Below the pieces are notes generated by a model, which did no database searches, was not told where the DNA came from, and was given only the letters and a program-made list of their open reading frames with translations. 64,000 nt of DNA from positions 62,001 to 126,000 of the forward strand of contig NZ_MZMU01000009.1 of NCBI RefSeq assembly GCF_004123835.1. Reading direction: 5' to 3'. The first letter of the stretch is position 1. Each line of letters starts with the position of its first letter. This DNA is from Rhizobium leguminosarum. Lineage in GTDB: Bacteria > Pseudomonadota > Alphaproteobacteria > Rhizobiales > Rhizobiaceae. Positions 36,170 to 45,155 of this stretch are shown here, piece by piece. Both the position numbers and the translations under genes were made by a program.

Positions 36170-37480
36170 TCAGACGTAACGGTTGACGACGTTCTCCAGC
36201 AGTTCCTGCTTGCCCGACCGCGGCTGCGGGTTGACGTCGTGGCTCTCGACATAGTGGCTGATCTCATCCAGCGAATATTCGCCGCGGAAGAGCTTCTGCG
36301 CCTCGGCAGATTCCCAGCCGGCATAACGATCGGCGAGCGGCTGCGACAGAGCCTTGTCCTCGATCATCTTGGCAGCGGCCTTCATGCCGCGAGCGCAGCA
36401 ATCCATGCCGCCGATATGGCCGATCAGCAGATCCGCCGGGTCGAGAGACTGGCGGCGCAGCTTCGAGTCGAAGTTGGTGCCGCCGGTCTTGAAGCCGCCA
36501 CCAGCCAGAACATGGTAATAGGCGAGCGCCATTTCGGGAACATTGTTCGGGAACTGGTCGGTATCCCAGCCGGACTGGTAATCGTTGCGGTTCATGTCGA
36601 TCGAGCCGAAGATGCCGAGCGCATTGGCAAGCGCCAGCTCGTGCTCGAAGGAGTGGCCGGCAAGGATCGCGTGGCCCTGCTCGATATTGAGCTTCACCTC
36701 GTTTTCAAGGCCGTGCTTCTTGAGGAAGCCATAGACGGTCGCGACGTCATAGTCATACTGGTGCTTGGTCGGCTCCTGCGGCTTCGGCTCGATCAGGATC
36801 GTGCCCTTGTAGCCGATCTTGTGCTTGTATTCGACGACGAGGTTGAGGAAGCGGCCGAGTTGGTCGAGCTCGCGGCCAATATCGGTGTTGAGCAGCGTCT
36901 CGTAACCTTCGCGGCCGCCCCAGAGCACGTAGTTTTCGCCGCCGAGCTTCTGCGTGGCATCGATGCAGGTCTTTACCGTCGCGGCTGCAAAAGCGAAGAC
37001 GTCAGGATCCGGATTGGTCGCGGCGCCCGACATATAGCGGCGGTGGGAGAAGAGGTTCGCCGTGCCCCAGAGCAGCTTGGTGCCGGTTGCAGCCTGCTTC
37101 TCGGCGAAATAATCGACGATCTCGTTGAGGTTTTTGGTGTTCTCGGCGAAAGTCTTGCCTTCGGGACGCACGTCGGCGTCATGGAAGCAGTAATAGGGCG
37201 AGCCGAGCAGCGAGAAGAATTCGAAGGCGACGTCGGCCTTGAGCTTGGCGGCCTTCATCGTATCCTCGAACCAGGGACGCAGGAAAGTCTGGCCGCCGAA
37301 GGGATCGCCGCCCGGCCAGGTGAAAGTGTGCCAATAGGCCACGGCAAAGCGCAGATGGTCTTCCATCCGCTTGCCCATGACGATCTCGTCCGGCTGGTAA
37401 TGGCGGAAGGCCAGCGGATTGGTGCTGTCGGGGCCTTCGTATTTTACTTTCTGGATATCGCCGAAAAATCCGGTGCTCAT
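36170..37480 (-). CDS. xylA: xylose isomerase
   Basis: A 436-residue cytosolic enzyme converting D-xylose to D-xylulose with Mg or Mn. The active-site His is in [11 protein letters not shown] near residue 52, and metal ligands appear in [17 protein letters not shown] near residue 230, [20 protein letters not shown] near residue 265, and [19 protein letters not shown] near residue 298. Length fits the class II isomerases. It lies downstream of xylB on the same strand, with a family D repeat in the 182-base gap. Confidence 0.97.
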   Translation of the reverse strand: MSTGFFGDIQKVKYEGPDSTNPLAFRHYQPDEIVMGKRMEDHLRFAVAYWHTFTWPGGDPFGGQTFLRPWFEDTMKAAKLKADVAFEFFSLLGSPYYCFHDADVRPEGKTFAENTKNLNEIVDYFAEKQAATGTKLLWGTANLFSHRRYMSGAATNPDPDVFAFAAATVKTCIDATQKLGGENYVLWGGREGYETLLNTDIGRELDQLGRFLNLVVEYKHKIGYKGTILIEPKPQEPTKHQYDYDVATVYGFLKKHGLENEVKLNIEQGHAILAGHSFEHELALANALGIFGSIDMNRNDYQSGWDTDQFPNNVPEMALAYYHVLAGGGFKTGGTNFDSKLRRQSLDPADLLIGHIGGMDCCARGMKAAAKMIEDKALSQPLADRYAGWESAEAQKLFRGEYSLDEISHYVESHDVNPQPRSGKQELLENVVNRYV

Positions 37481-37530
37481 ATTGGTTCTCCTTGGGTTCG
37501 CAGTTCAGTGTTGTTGTTCGTGCCATCCAG

Positions 37531-37650
37531 CCCCCTCATCCGACCCTTCGGGCCACCTTCTCCCCGAGGGGAGAAGGGGAATGAGGCCTCGCCGCGAGTC
37601 TCTTCTCCCCAGCGGGGAGAAGGTGCCGGCAGGCGGATGAGGGGGCCGCT
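37531..37650. repeat. rhizobial palindromic repeat, family D (copy 2), between xylB and xylA
   Basis: The hairpins CTTCTCCCC GA GGGGAGAAG and CTTCTCCCC AGC GGGGAGAAG (near 37557-37577 and 37601-37622) are flanked by CCCCCTCATCCGACC and GGCGGATGAGGGGGC, so the element is an inverted repeat of about 120 bases, related to 29744-29906. It lies between two genes of the xylose operon and could lower or raise xylA expression relative to xylB. Confidence 0.85.
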
Positions 37651-37662
37651 GGGCTCCAGCTC

Positions 37663-39117
37663 TCAATGCGCCAGCGACTTGATCGCCGGGTAAAGTGCCC
37701 GATAACGCTTGTAGGCATCCTCATAAGCGCCGCTCAGTGCCGACGCCGGCTCGATCGTCCCGGCCGTCACCGGCGGCGTGCAGACGGCAATCGGATCCGC
37801 GCCCGTTGCTGCGATCAGCCCGAGGCGGGCGGCGCCGAAGGCCGCGCCGAAATCGCCGTCGGCCGGGAGGTCGACCGGAACGCCGAGTGCGGTCGCGATC
37901 GACGCCAGCCAGTAACGCGAGCGCGAACCACCACCGATCGCCGTCACGCGGGATATGCCGGTGCCGGCCGAACGCAGCGCTTCGAGATTGTCGCGGATGG
38001 CGAAGGCGACACCTTCGAGCACCGCCTGGGTAAGAACGACACGGCTGCTTTCATGTTCGAGGCCGATGAAGGCGCCGCGGATGACAGCATCATTGTGCGG
38101 CGTGCGCTCGCCGGAGAGATAGGGCAGGAAGGTGACACCGGTGGGCGCCTTCAGCATCTCGCCGAGTTCGCCGGTGAGATCGGCGGCCGACTTGCCGGTG
38201 ACACCGGAATGCCAGTTCAGCGCATCGGTCGCCGAGAGGATGACGCCCATCTGGTGCCAGGTGTTCGGCAGCGCGTGGCAGAAGGCATGCACGGCGCTTT
38301 CCGGCTTCGGCAAATAGGAAGCGTTGGCGGCAAAAAGCACGCCCGAGGTGCCGAGCGAGACGAAGGCAGCACCATCGCTGACCGTGCCCATGCCGCAGGC
38401 CGAGGCCGCATTGTCGCCGGCACCGCCGGCAACGACGACATCACCGGAAATGCCCCATTGCCCCGCTAGTTCGGACCGCAGCTTGCCGGCCTGTTCGGTG
38501 CCTTCGACGAGCGCCGGCATCTGCTCCTCGGAAAGGTTGGTGGCGGCCAGCAGTTCGGAGGACCAGGCGCGCTTGCCGGTGTCCAGCCAGGAGGTGCCGG
38601 CAGAATCCGACATTTCCGAGATATATTCGCCGGTCAGCCAAAGACGCAGATAGTCCTTCGGCAACAGCACCTTGGCGATCTTGGCGAAGACATCGGGCTC
38701 ATGCTTCTCGACCCAGGCGAGCTTCGGTGCCGTGAAGCCGGGGAAGACGATGTTGCCGGTGAGCGCGCGGAAACGCGGATCGGCATCGAGTGCCGCGGCC
38801 TCGACGTAGCTGCGCGTATCGTTCCAGAGGATACACGGGCGCAGCACCTTGTCGGTCGCATCGATGAGCGTTGCGCCATGCATCTGGCCGGAAAGGCCGA
38901 TGCCCTTGACCGCGGCAAGCTCCTTCGGATGTTTTGCCTTGAGGCCGGCAACGGCCTCCTCCGTGGCGCGCACCCAGTGGGCGGGCTCCTGCTCCGACCA
39001 GCCGGAATGCGGACGCGAGACGTCGAGCGAACCGTTGGCCGAGCCGACGATCTTCTGATCACCGTCGATCAGCATCGCCTTGACGCCGGAGGTTCCGAGA
39101 TCGAGACCCAGATACAT
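37663..39117 (-). CDS. xylB: xylulokinase
   Basis: A 484-residue FGGY-family kinase that phosphorylates D-xylulose to xylulose-5-phosphate. The N-terminal phosphate motif MYLGLDLGTSGVKAMLID, the substrate motif GLSGQMHGATLID near residue 75 with DTRSYVEA, and the second ATP-binding region (VVAGGAGDNAASACGMG near residue 225; VTAIGGGSRSRYWLASIA near residue 390) are intact. It follows the LacI-type regulator by 21 bases and precedes xylA. The product feeds the pentose phosphate pathway, where the transaldolase at 58.9 kb also acts. Confidence 0.96.
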   Translation of the reverse strand: MYLGLDLGTSGVKAMLIDGDQKIVGSANGSLDVSRPHSGWSEQEPAHWVRATEEAVAGLKAKHPKELAAVKGIGLSGQMHGATLIDATDKVLRPCILWNDTRSYVEAAALDADPRFRALTGNIVFPGFTAPKLAWVEKHEPDVFAKIAKVLLPKDYLRLWLTGEYISEMSDSAGTSWLDTGKRAWSSELLAATNLSEEQMPALVEGTEQAGKLRSELAGQWGISGDVVVAGGAGDNAASACGMGTVSDGAAFVSLGTSGVLFAANASYLPKPESAVHAFCHALPNTWHQMGVILSATDALNWHSGVTGKSAADLTGELGEMLKAPTGVTFLPYLSGERTPHNDAVIRGAFIGLEHESSRVVLTQAVLEGVAFAIRDNLEALRSAGTGISRVTAIGGGSRSRYWLASIATALGVPVDLPADGDFGAAFGAARLGLIAATGADPIAVCTPPVTAGTIEPASALSGAYEDAYKRYRALYPAIKSLAH

Positions 39118-39138
39118 GTGGTGTTTCTCCCTTTGCCG

Positions 39139-40164
39139 TTACGGCAGATTGTCTTTCAGGAATATGTCGAGGCGGATGCGCTCCTGCGCTTCGATGACGG
39201 CAAGCCCGTCCGCCTTGGCTTTCAGCACGCGGATCGCGCTGCGCACCTCATGGCCGGCATCCTGATTGAGGATCGCATCGATCGTATTGTCGATCAGTGC
39301 TGCGCGCGTGTGGGCGGTCAGTTCGTGGGCAATTACGGTCAGCACGCGGTCGACGGCCTTTTCCTTCAACGCCCGGATCAGGCCGCGATTGCCGGCGCCG
39401 AGGCTGTAGACGCCGATGATGCCGGCATTCCTGGCGAGCGCGTCGGCAACGAGCATATGGGCGATCTCGGGATCGTCGCGGCCTTCGAGAACCGGCAGGA
39501 TCGCCAGATCAGGAAATTCCTCGGCCATGACAGCGGTGAAGCCCTCCAGCCGCTCGCGATGGTCACGCACCAGCATGGAGCCGGCGAGCACGGCGATTTC
39601 GCCTTTTCGCGGCCCGAGGAATCGTCCGAGCAGACGGGCGGCCGTGCGGCCGGCGGCGATATTGTCGACGCCTGCATAGTGATGGCGCAGCGAGCCCGTG
39701 AGATCGGAAACCAGGGTGACGATGGGAAAGCGCTCGCGCACCAGCCTGTCGACGGCGGCGCGCACGTCAGGCGCATCGGTCGCAACCAGCGCGATGCCGC
39801 AGGGCTTTTCCCGGGCGAGCCCTTCCAGCACGGAGACGAGAGCGGCCGGATCGAAAGCCGGCACCTCGATGGTGCGGATATCGGTGCGCTCGGCTGGCGA
39901 ACGGAGGACTGCCTGGCGGATCTCGGCATTGAGCCCGTGCATGAAGGAATTGTCGCTGGCCGGGAGGATGAAGACCAGCGGATAGGTGCGCCCCTTGGCA
40001 AGATTGGCGGCGGCGACGTCTCTGACGTAACCGAGCTCGCGGATCGCGGTCTCGACCCTTTCCCGCGTGACGTGGCGCACACCGGGACGCTGGTTGAGAA
40101 CCCGGTCGACAGTCGCGAGACTGACACCGGCAGCGGCGGCGATATCGTGAACAGTTGGCCTCAT
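39139..40164 (-). CDS. LacI-family regulator heading the xyl operon
   Basis: A 341-residue repressor: helix-turn-helix TVHDIAAAAGVSLATVDRVLNQRPGV (about residues 3-28), then the effector domain (YPLVFILPASDNSFMHGLNAEIRQAV). I chose the second of two tandem ATGs (40164), which has AGGAGGA at spacing 5. It lies 21 bases before xylB on the same strand, so it is probably the xylose-operon regulator, autoregulated through the dyad at 40195-40216. The sugar-binding half resembles regulators that sense pentoses, but this is inferred from the neighbours. Confidence 0.9.
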   Translation of the reverse strand: MRPTVHDIAAAAGVSLATVDRVLNQRPGVRHVTRERVETAIRELGYVRDVAAANLAKGRTYPLVFILPASDNSFMHGLNAEIRQAVLRSPAERTDIRTIEVPAFDPAALVSVLEGLAREKPCGIALVATDAPDVRAAVDRLVRERFPIVTLVSDLTGSLRHHYAGVDNIAAGRTAARLLGRFLGPRKGEIAVLAGSMLVRDHRERLEGFTAVMAEEFPDLAILPVLEGRDDPEIAHMLVADALARNAGIIGVYSLGAGNRGLIRALKEKAVDRVLTVIAHELTAHTRAALIDNTIDAILNQDAGHEVRSAIRVLKAKADGLAVIEAQERIRLDIFLKDNLP

Positions 40165-40194
40165 CATTCCTCCTGACGAGACCATTAGCGCCAA

Positions 40195-40216
40195 TTTTGA
40201 TGTACGTAAATCAAAA
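40195..40216. promoter_or_regulatory. candidate operator of the regulator-xylB-xylA operon
   Basis: TTTTGAT and ATCAAAA form a perfect 7-base inverted repeat around the core GTACGTAA, 31 bases upstream of the regulator start. The core ACGT and AT-rich arms fit a LacI-family site. The binding protein is most likely the adjacent regulator, by inference. Confidence 0.5.
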
Positions 40217-40326
40217 AATCGAACAGGCCGATTTCCGCATGATTTTTCCGGCATTGGCTACCCGATTCGGACCAATCGGAGCGGAGACCATCCGCGTGAT
40301 GGCACAGCGGCTGCAAAACAGCAACA

Positions 40327-40352
40327 AAAAGGCCCTCCGAAGAGGGCCTTTT
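40327..40352 (-). terminator. rho-independent terminator of the efflux operon
   Basis: AAGGCCCTC and GAGGGCCTT form a perfect stem with a 4-base loop. On the minus strand, it follows the stop codon of the MFS gene by about 20 bases and is followed by TTTTTG. Confidence 0.85.
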
Positions 40353-40373
40353 CAAGGGGCGGCTGGCCGGAGG

Positions 40374-41972
40374 TCAGTGGCCGCCGCCACCTCCCCCGCC
40401 TTGCGGCGCGGGTTTCTTGATCATGGCGACACCGAGTATCATTGCCAAAAAAAGCACCGTCAGGATCAGGAACACGTCGCTGAAGGAGAGGATGACTGCC
40501 TGCGTGGTGGCAAGGCCGACCATCTGCTTGATCGCCACCGAAGCGCCATCCATGCCGTAACTGTTGAAATTGGCGGCCATGTTGTTCATCTGGTCGATCG
40601 CCGCCGGATTGCCCCAGTCCATATTCTCCCGCAGCCGCTCGTAGTGCACGTCCTGCCGGTTGGTCAGCACGGTATTGATGACGGCAAGGCCGACGGCGCC
40701 GCCGAGGTTTCTGGTCAGATTGAACAGGCCGGACGCGCCGCGGATGCGCGCGGGCGGCATCGTGCCGAGCGCGATATTGTTGATCGGCACCATGCACATC
40801 ATCAGCCCGAAGCCGCGCAGGATCTGCGGGATGAAGAGCTCGTAGAAATCCCAATCCGCCGTCAGATGCATCATGATGAAGGTGCCGGCGGCGAAGCTGA
40901 CGAAGCCGATCACCATCATCAGCCGCAGATCCATCTTGGTCGACAGCCGCCCGGCGATCGGCGCGGTGAAGAACATCGCAAGCCCCGAGACGAACATCGT
41001 CTCGCCGATCATCAGTGAATCATAGCCACGGATGCGCCCGAGATAGACCGGATAGATATAGGTGAGACCATAGAGGCCGATGCCCATGACGAAGGAAAAC
41101 ACCGAGCCGAAGGAGAAATTCCGGTTCGAAAAGGCCTTGAGGTCGACGACGGGGAAATCCACCGTGAAGGCGCGATAGAAGAAGACGATGGCCGCAACGC
41201 CGGAGGCAACCGCTGCGATGGTGATGAAACTGTCGTTGAACCAGTCGTTCGAATTGCCCTCTTCGAGCACATATTCCAGCGCGCCGAGGAAGACGCCCAT
41301 CGAGATCAGACCCCACCAGTCGAACTTCTTGAAGAGGGACAGTTCCGGCTTGTCGAAATCGATGAAGTTCCAGGTGACGATCGTGACGATGATGCCGGGC
41401 ACGATGTTGACGAGGAACAGCCAGTGCCAGGAAAAGGCATGGCTGAGATAACCGCCGACGGTCGGGCCGATGGTCGGCGCCAGTGTTGCGATCAAGCCGA
41501 TGATCGGCGAGACGATGCTGCGCTTCGACGGCGGGAAGATGGTGAAGGCTGCCGCGAACACCGACGGGATCATGCCGCCGCCGATGAAGCCTTGGATGAC
41601 CCGGTAGACGATCATCTGGTCGATATTCGTCGCCGTCGCGGCAAGCGCGCTCGCCATGGTGAAGCCGGCGGCCGAGATCGCGAAAAGATAACGCGTCGAG
41701 ATGATGCGTGCCAGCGTGCCCGAAAGCGGGATCATGATCACTTCGGCGATCAGATAGGACGTCTGCACCCAGCCGATCTCGTCGCTGCCGGCCGAAAGGC
41801 CGGCCTGGATTTCGGCAAGCGAGGCCGAGACGATCTGGATGTCGAGGATCGACATGAACATGCCGAGCACCATCGCGAAGAAGGCAATGAGCTTCTTCGG
41901 ATCCATGCGCTCGTCGGCATGGGCGGGTGCCGCCGGCATCGTCCCCGCCGTTGCTGTCGCGCTCCCGGCCAT
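40374..41972 (-). CDS. DHA2-family multidrug MFS efflux permease (EmrB type)
   Basis: A 532-residue inner-membrane drug/proton antiporter with 14 predicted helices. Motif A-like and C-like sequences are seen: LDIQIVSASLAEIQAGLSAG near residue 45, GTLARIISTRYLFAIS near residue 80, GGGMIPSVFAAAFTIFPPSKR near residue 130, IGLIATLAPTIGPTVGGYLSHAFSWHWLFLVNIVPG (motif C) near 160-195. The tail ends in a Gly run and His. It lies 27 bases after the EmrA-like adaptor gene, so both are one operon controlled by the divergent TetR gene. Substrates are probably hydrophobic toxins or plant phenolics, not known. Confidence 0.93.
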   Translation of the reverse strand: MAGSATATAGTMPAAPAHADERMDPKKLIAFFAMVLGMFMSILDIQIVSASLAEIQAGLSAGSDEIGWVQTSYLIAEVIMIPLSGTLARIISTRYLFAISAAGFTMASALAATATNIDQMIVYRVIQGFIGGGMIPSVFAAAFTIFPPSKRSIVSPIIGLIATLAPTIGPTVGGYLSHAFSWHWLFLVNIVPGIIVTIVTWNFIDFDKPELSLFKKFDWWGLISMGVFLGALEYVLEEGNSNDWFNDSFITIAAVASGVAAIVFFYRAFTVDFPVVDLKAFSNRNFSFGSVFSFVMGIGLYGLTYIYPVYLGRIRGYDSLMIGETMFVSGLAMFFTAPIAGRLSTKMDLRLMMVIGFVSFAAGTFIMMHLTADWDFYELFIPQILRGFGLMMCMVPINNIALGTMPPARIRGASGLFNLTRNLGGAVGLAVINTVLTNRQDVHYERLRENMDWGNPAAIDQMNNMAANFNSYGMDGASVAIKQMVGLATTQAVILSFSDVFLILTVLFLAMILGVAMIKKPAPQGGGGGGGH

Positions 41973-41999
41973 CAGATCACCTCTGCCTTTCCTGAAGGC

Positions 42000-43211
42000 T
42001 TACTTGCTCGGCGCCGTACGTGTGTCGACGTCAACGACGACGCTCAGGCCCGCGCGCAGACGCCCGCTGTCCAGTGCGTCCTGCGGCAGCGCGATGCGCA
42101 CCGGCACGCGCTGGATCACCTTGGTAAAGTTGCCGGTGGCATTTTCCGGCGGCAGCAGCGAAAAGACCGAGCCGGAAGCCGGCGAGATCGATTCGACGGT
42201 GCCGACGATCGGATGATCGCTATAGGCATCGACCTGGACGTTAACCTTCGAGCCCGGCACCAGATGCTGGATCTGCGTTTCCTTGAAATTGGCGTCGATG
42301 TAGAGCTGGCGCACCGGAACGAGCGCCATCAGGCGCTGGCCGGGAGAGACGAGGTCGCCTTCCTGGACGGAGCGGTTGCCGACAATGCCGTCATAAGGCG
42401 CCTTCAGCACGGTGAAGGAAATGTCACGGACGGCCTTGTCGCGCGAGATTTCCAGCGAACGGACCGAGCCTTCGGCTTCCTTGCGCTGAGCCTGGAGAAT
42501 AGTGATGTTGGCCTGTGCCGCGGTGATGTTGGCGTCGCCGCCGGCAAGATTGGCCTTGGCCTGGTCGAGGGCGATATTGGCGTTGTCGAGATCGGCGGCG
42601 GTGCCGACCGACTTCGCCTGAAGGTCGCTCTGGCGCTTCTGGGTGATCTCCGCACCGCGAACGGCCGCTTCGAGTGCCACCTTCTGCGCCTGCGCCTGCA
42701 CGAGGCTCGCATTCGCGCCTTCGATCTGCGCGTCGATACGCTGCAGCGAAAGCTGTTCGGTGACGATCTGGGCCTGGGCCAAGTCGAGGGCGTTCTGGTA
42801 GTCGCCGTTATCAAGCGTGGCAAGCACGTCGCCCGCTTTGACTTCCTGGTTGGCGACAACGTTCACCTTCGCGACGTAGCCCGTGACCTTCGGCGAAATC
42901 GTTGCGATATCGCCTTCGATATAGGCGTCGTCGGTCGACACCATGAAGCGGCCGTTCGTCCACCATTCGTAACCATACCAGCCGCCGCCTGCGAGAAGGG
43001 CGAGCACGACGATCGGCAGCACCGGGCTGCGGCGCTTCTTCGCAGCCGCGGGTGCGGCGACAGAAGCCGGCGCCGACTGCGCGGGAGCAGAGGGAACTTC
43101 GCGGGCTTCCGCCGTCGGAGCTTCCACAGCCGCGACGTCGGCTTTAACCTCTTCGGTCCCGGCGTTTTCGCTAACGATACGCGCGACGTTGCTCTTCTGG
43201 TTGCTCGACAT
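42000..43211 (-). CDS. HlyD/EmrA-type membrane fusion protein
   Basis: A 403-residue periplasmic adaptor anchored by one helix (PVLPIVVLALLAGGGWYGYEW, about residues 63-83) after an Ala/Pro-rich cytosolic leader. The biotinyl-lipoyl-like halves are seen at STDDAYIEGDIATISPKVTGYVAKVNVVANQEVKAGDVLATLD and TVLKAPYDGIVGNRSVQEGDLVSPGQRLMALVP, with long coiled-coil helices rich in Ala, Gln and Glu between them. It links the MFS pump to an outer-membrane channel. First gene of the efflux operon. The leader lacks a good ribosome site (the complementary strand has GGAGGA), which may limit expression. Confidence 0.92.
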   Translation of the reverse strand: MSSNQKSNVARIVSENAGTEEVKADVAAVEAPTAEAREVPSAPAQSAPASVAAPAAAKKRRSPVLPIVVLALLAGGGWYGYEWWTNGRFMVSTDDAYIEGDIATISPKVTGYVAKVNVVANQEVKAGDVLATLDNGDYQNALDLAQAQIVTEQLSLQRIDAQIEGANASLVQAQAQKVALEAAVRGAEITQKRQSDLQAKSVGTAADLDNANIALDQAKANLAGGDANITAAQANITILQAQRKEAEGSVRSLEISRDKAVRDISFTVLKAPYDGIVGNRSVQEGDLVSPGQRLMALVPVRQLYIDANFKETQIQHLVPGSKVNVQVDAYSDHPIVGTVESISPASGSVFSLLPPENATGNFTKVIQRVPVRIALPQDALDSGRLRAGLSVVVDVDTRTAPSK

Positions 43212-43242
43212 GGCTAATTTACCGATCTGGAGGAAATAATCG

Positions 43243-43315
43243 AACTGAACGGTTCGGTTCAGTTGACTTAAACCTGTTTTATCGTCATATCAAGATGTAT
43301 AGAACCAATCGGTTC
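43243..43315. promoter_or_regulatory. pair of candidate TetR operators in the efflux divergent promoter
   Basis: Two dyads lie between the EmrA-like and TetR genes. The first has arms AACTGAAC and GTTCAGTT around GGTTCG (43243-43264); the second is GAACC and GGTTC around AATC (43302-43315), extended by CGATTT. Both use the GAAC/GTTC half-site. They cover the likely promoters of both genes, so the TetR protein probably represses the operon and itself. Confidence 0.6.
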
Positions 43316-43362
43316 GATTTCTTTTAAAGAAGATGCGAAACCGTCAACACGGTTAAGGGGAC

Positions 43363-44055
43363 ATGACGCTGACACCCGACCACGCCGCCGTATTCAGTCC
43401 TCCCGCTGCCGGAGGCCGATTTGCCGCAGGCGAAGATCCGGCCAAGCGCCAGCAGATCCTCGCCGGCGCCAAGCGCGTCTTCATGAAGATGGGTTTCGAC
43501 GCCGCCAGCATGAACGACGTGACGCGCGAGGCCGGAGTCTCGAAGGGAACGCTCTACGTCTATTTCACCAACAAGGAAGAATTGTTTTCGGCGATGATCG
43601 AGACCGAGCGCGCCTCCTTCGTGGCGGCCGTGCGCACGGCGCTTGCCGAACATGACGACCCCGAAGCCGGCCTGTACGAATTCGGGATAAGCTTCGTCAC
43701 CCATATGACTGATGAAAAGGTCATCAGCGCGATGCGCACCGTTCTCGGCGTTCGCGACCGCATGCCGGTGCTCTGTCAACGCTTCTTCAAGGGTCCGGAA
43801 AACCTGCGCACCATCATGCGCGACTTCCTGGAACGGCACATCGCCGAAGGCAGGTTTGAGATCGACGACATCGATCTCGCCGCCGGCCAGTTCCTCGATC
43901 TCGCCAGCGGTAGTTTCTTCAAGCTTCGCCTGTTCGGAAGCATGGAAGAGCCGCCGCCGCGTGACGAAATCGAGCGCGTCATCCGCGGCGCGATCCGGGT
44001 CTTCATGGCCGCCTACGGCGCGCGCCGGCACGAGACCGCCCGACCGCGCCCTTGA
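43363..44055 (+). CDS. TetR/AcrR-family repressor of the efflux operon
   Basis: A 230-residue regulator with an N-terminal helix-turn-helix (ILAGAKRVFMKMGFDAASMNDVTREAGVSKGTLYVYFTNKEELFSAMIE, about residues 32-80) and a C-terminal ligand-binding helical domain. The start follows AAGGGG. It is divergent from the EmrAB-like operon with dyads between them, so it should be derepressed by the substrates of the pump. The ligand-binding part is too variable to read. Ends Arg/Pro-rich. Confidence 0.92.
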   Translation: MTLTPDHAAVFSPPAAGGRFAAGEDPAKRQQILAGAKRVFMKMGFDAASMNDVTREAGVSKGTLYVYFTNKEELFSAMIETERASFVAAVRTALAEHDDPEAGLYEFGISFVTHMTDEKVISAMRTVLGVRDRMPVLCQRFFKGPENLRTIMRDFLERHIAEGRFEIDDIDLAAGQFLDLASGSFFKLRLFGSMEEPPPRDEIERVIRGAIRVFMAAYGARRHETARPRP

Positions 44056-44140
44056 CCCCCACCGTCCATCGGCCAAAATTCCGCAATAGAGATCAAAACC
44101 GGCTGCCGGCCTTCCTTTAAGGAAGAAGCCGCGACCACTG

Positions 44141-44193
44141 CAAAGTGTTACAGCGTCCTTTGCGCCTCTCAAAAAGAGGCGCGGCGCTGTAGG
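44141..44193. repeat. rhizobial palindromic repeat, family C (copy 3)
   Basis: CAAAGTGTTACAGCGTCC, then TTTGCGCCTCTC and GAGGCGCGGCGCTGTA: a hairpin with stem GCGCCTCT/AGAGGCGC. It is the same element as 12904-12956 in the other orientation. It ends four bases before the first ATG of the AraC gene and one base after its end begins the ribosome site AGGAG, so it forms the 5' leader of that gene. Confidence 0.8.
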
Positions 44194-44202
44194 AGAATGA
44201 GG

Positions 44203-45042
44203 ATGAGCGCCGTCGGACGGGCGATCTGGTTCATCGAGAGCCATTTCGAAAGCGATATATCGCTGGAGGAGATATCGGAAGCAGCCGGATTGTCGCGCTA
44301 CCATTTGTCGCGCGTCTTCGGGCTCGTCACCGGTCACTCGATCAGCGGCTATATAAGAGGGCGCCGCCTCAGCCGCGCCGTGCCGGCGTTGGTCGGCGGT
44401 TCATCCACCATTCTCGAGGTTGCGCTTTGCGCGGGCTACGGCTCGCACGAGGCCTTCACCCGTGCCTTCCGCGACCAGTTCGGCATGACGCCGGATGCGG
44501 TGCGCAGACAGGGGCACGCCCGTAACCTTGTCTTGCTGGAGCCGATCAGAATGGACCCCGCCCACCTCAACGACCTCGAACCGCCCCGCTTCGAAACCCT
44601 TCAACCGATGCTGTTTGCCGGCCTGCAGGAGACCTACCCCTATGGCGGCAATGCCGCCATCCCCTCCCTCTGGCAGAAATTCAATGCCCATTTCGGTCAT
44701 ATCTCCCGCCAGAAAGGCAATGTCGCCTACGGTATCTGTACCCATATCGACGGCGAAGCGGAGAAATTCCGCTATATGGCCGCGGTCGAAATTTCCGATG
44801 ACGGCGATCTGCCGGCAGATTTCGCAACGCTCAAGCTTCCAGGCCAGCGCTACGTCGTCTTTGTCCATCGCGGCCACGTATCCGGCATTCCGGCGACCAT
44901 GAACCGGATATTTGGCGCATGGTGGCCGACCTCTGGCCTGGAGCACGGCGACACACCCGACATGTTCGAGCGCTACGACGAGCGCTTCGACCCCTATACC
45001 GGCATGGGCGTCACCGAAATCTGGTTGCCGGTCAGAGCATGA
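44203..45042 (+). CDS. AraC-family regulator with GyrI-like ligand domain
   Basis: A 279-residue regulator. The N-terminal double helix-turn-helix (IWFIESHFESDISLEEISEAAGLSRYHLSRVFGLVTGHSISGYIRGRRLSRAV) is followed by a GyrI/SbmC-like small-molecule domain (MLFAGLQETYPYGGNAAIPSLWQKFNAHF, ending FERYDERFDPYTGMGVTEIWLPV). This Rob/SoxS-like arrangement responds to toxic compounds. I take ATG 44203 because AGGAG stands at spacing 7; the ATG at 44197 is too close. Its stop codon TGA lies inside a RIME-like repeat. No adjacent target is evident. Confidence 0.9.
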   Translation: MSAVGRAIWFIESHFESDISLEEISEAAGLSRYHLSRVFGLVTGHSISGYIRGRRLSRAVPALVGGSSTILEVALCAGYGSHEAFTRAFRDQFGMTPDAVRRQGHARNLVLLEPIRMDPAHLNDLEPPRFETLQPMLFAGLQETYPYGGNAAIPSLWQKFNAHFGHISRQKGNVAYGICTHIDGEAEKFRYMAAVEISDDGDLPADFATLKLPGQRYVVFVHRGHVSGIPATMNRIFGAWWPTSGLEHGDTPDMFERYDERFDPYTGMGVTEIWLPVRA

Positions 45043-45146
45043 TGCCGAAAAGTGCGAGCGGTTTTCGGACGGACATCATGCTCTAACTTTTTAATTTAGA
45101 ACAGGATTCAAATTTAAGGCCGACCCGGCCTTAAATCCTGTTCTAG
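45034..45146. repeat. RIME-like double-palindrome repeat, family A (copy 2)
   Basis: AGAGCATGATG and CATCATGCTCT with inner CCGAAAA and TTTTCGG, then AGAACAGGATT and ATCCTGTTCT with inner TTAAGGCCG and CGGCCTTAA, so the same two-palindrome element as 13011-13123, in the same orientation. It contains the stop codon of the AraC gene (45040-45042), so the last codons of that gene are part of the repeat. Confidence 0.88.
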
Positions 45147-45155
45147 GGAATAAAA

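Noticed and set aside
35996..37693. A 565-codon open frame on the plus strand across xylA
   Set aside because: It is antisense to a clear xylose isomerase; its translation has low complexity typical of GC-rich shadow frames and no domain.
41424..43217. A 597-codon open frame on the plus strand across the efflux genes
   Set aside because: It is antisense to two well-supported genes and shows Arg/Asp/His-rich shadow composition.
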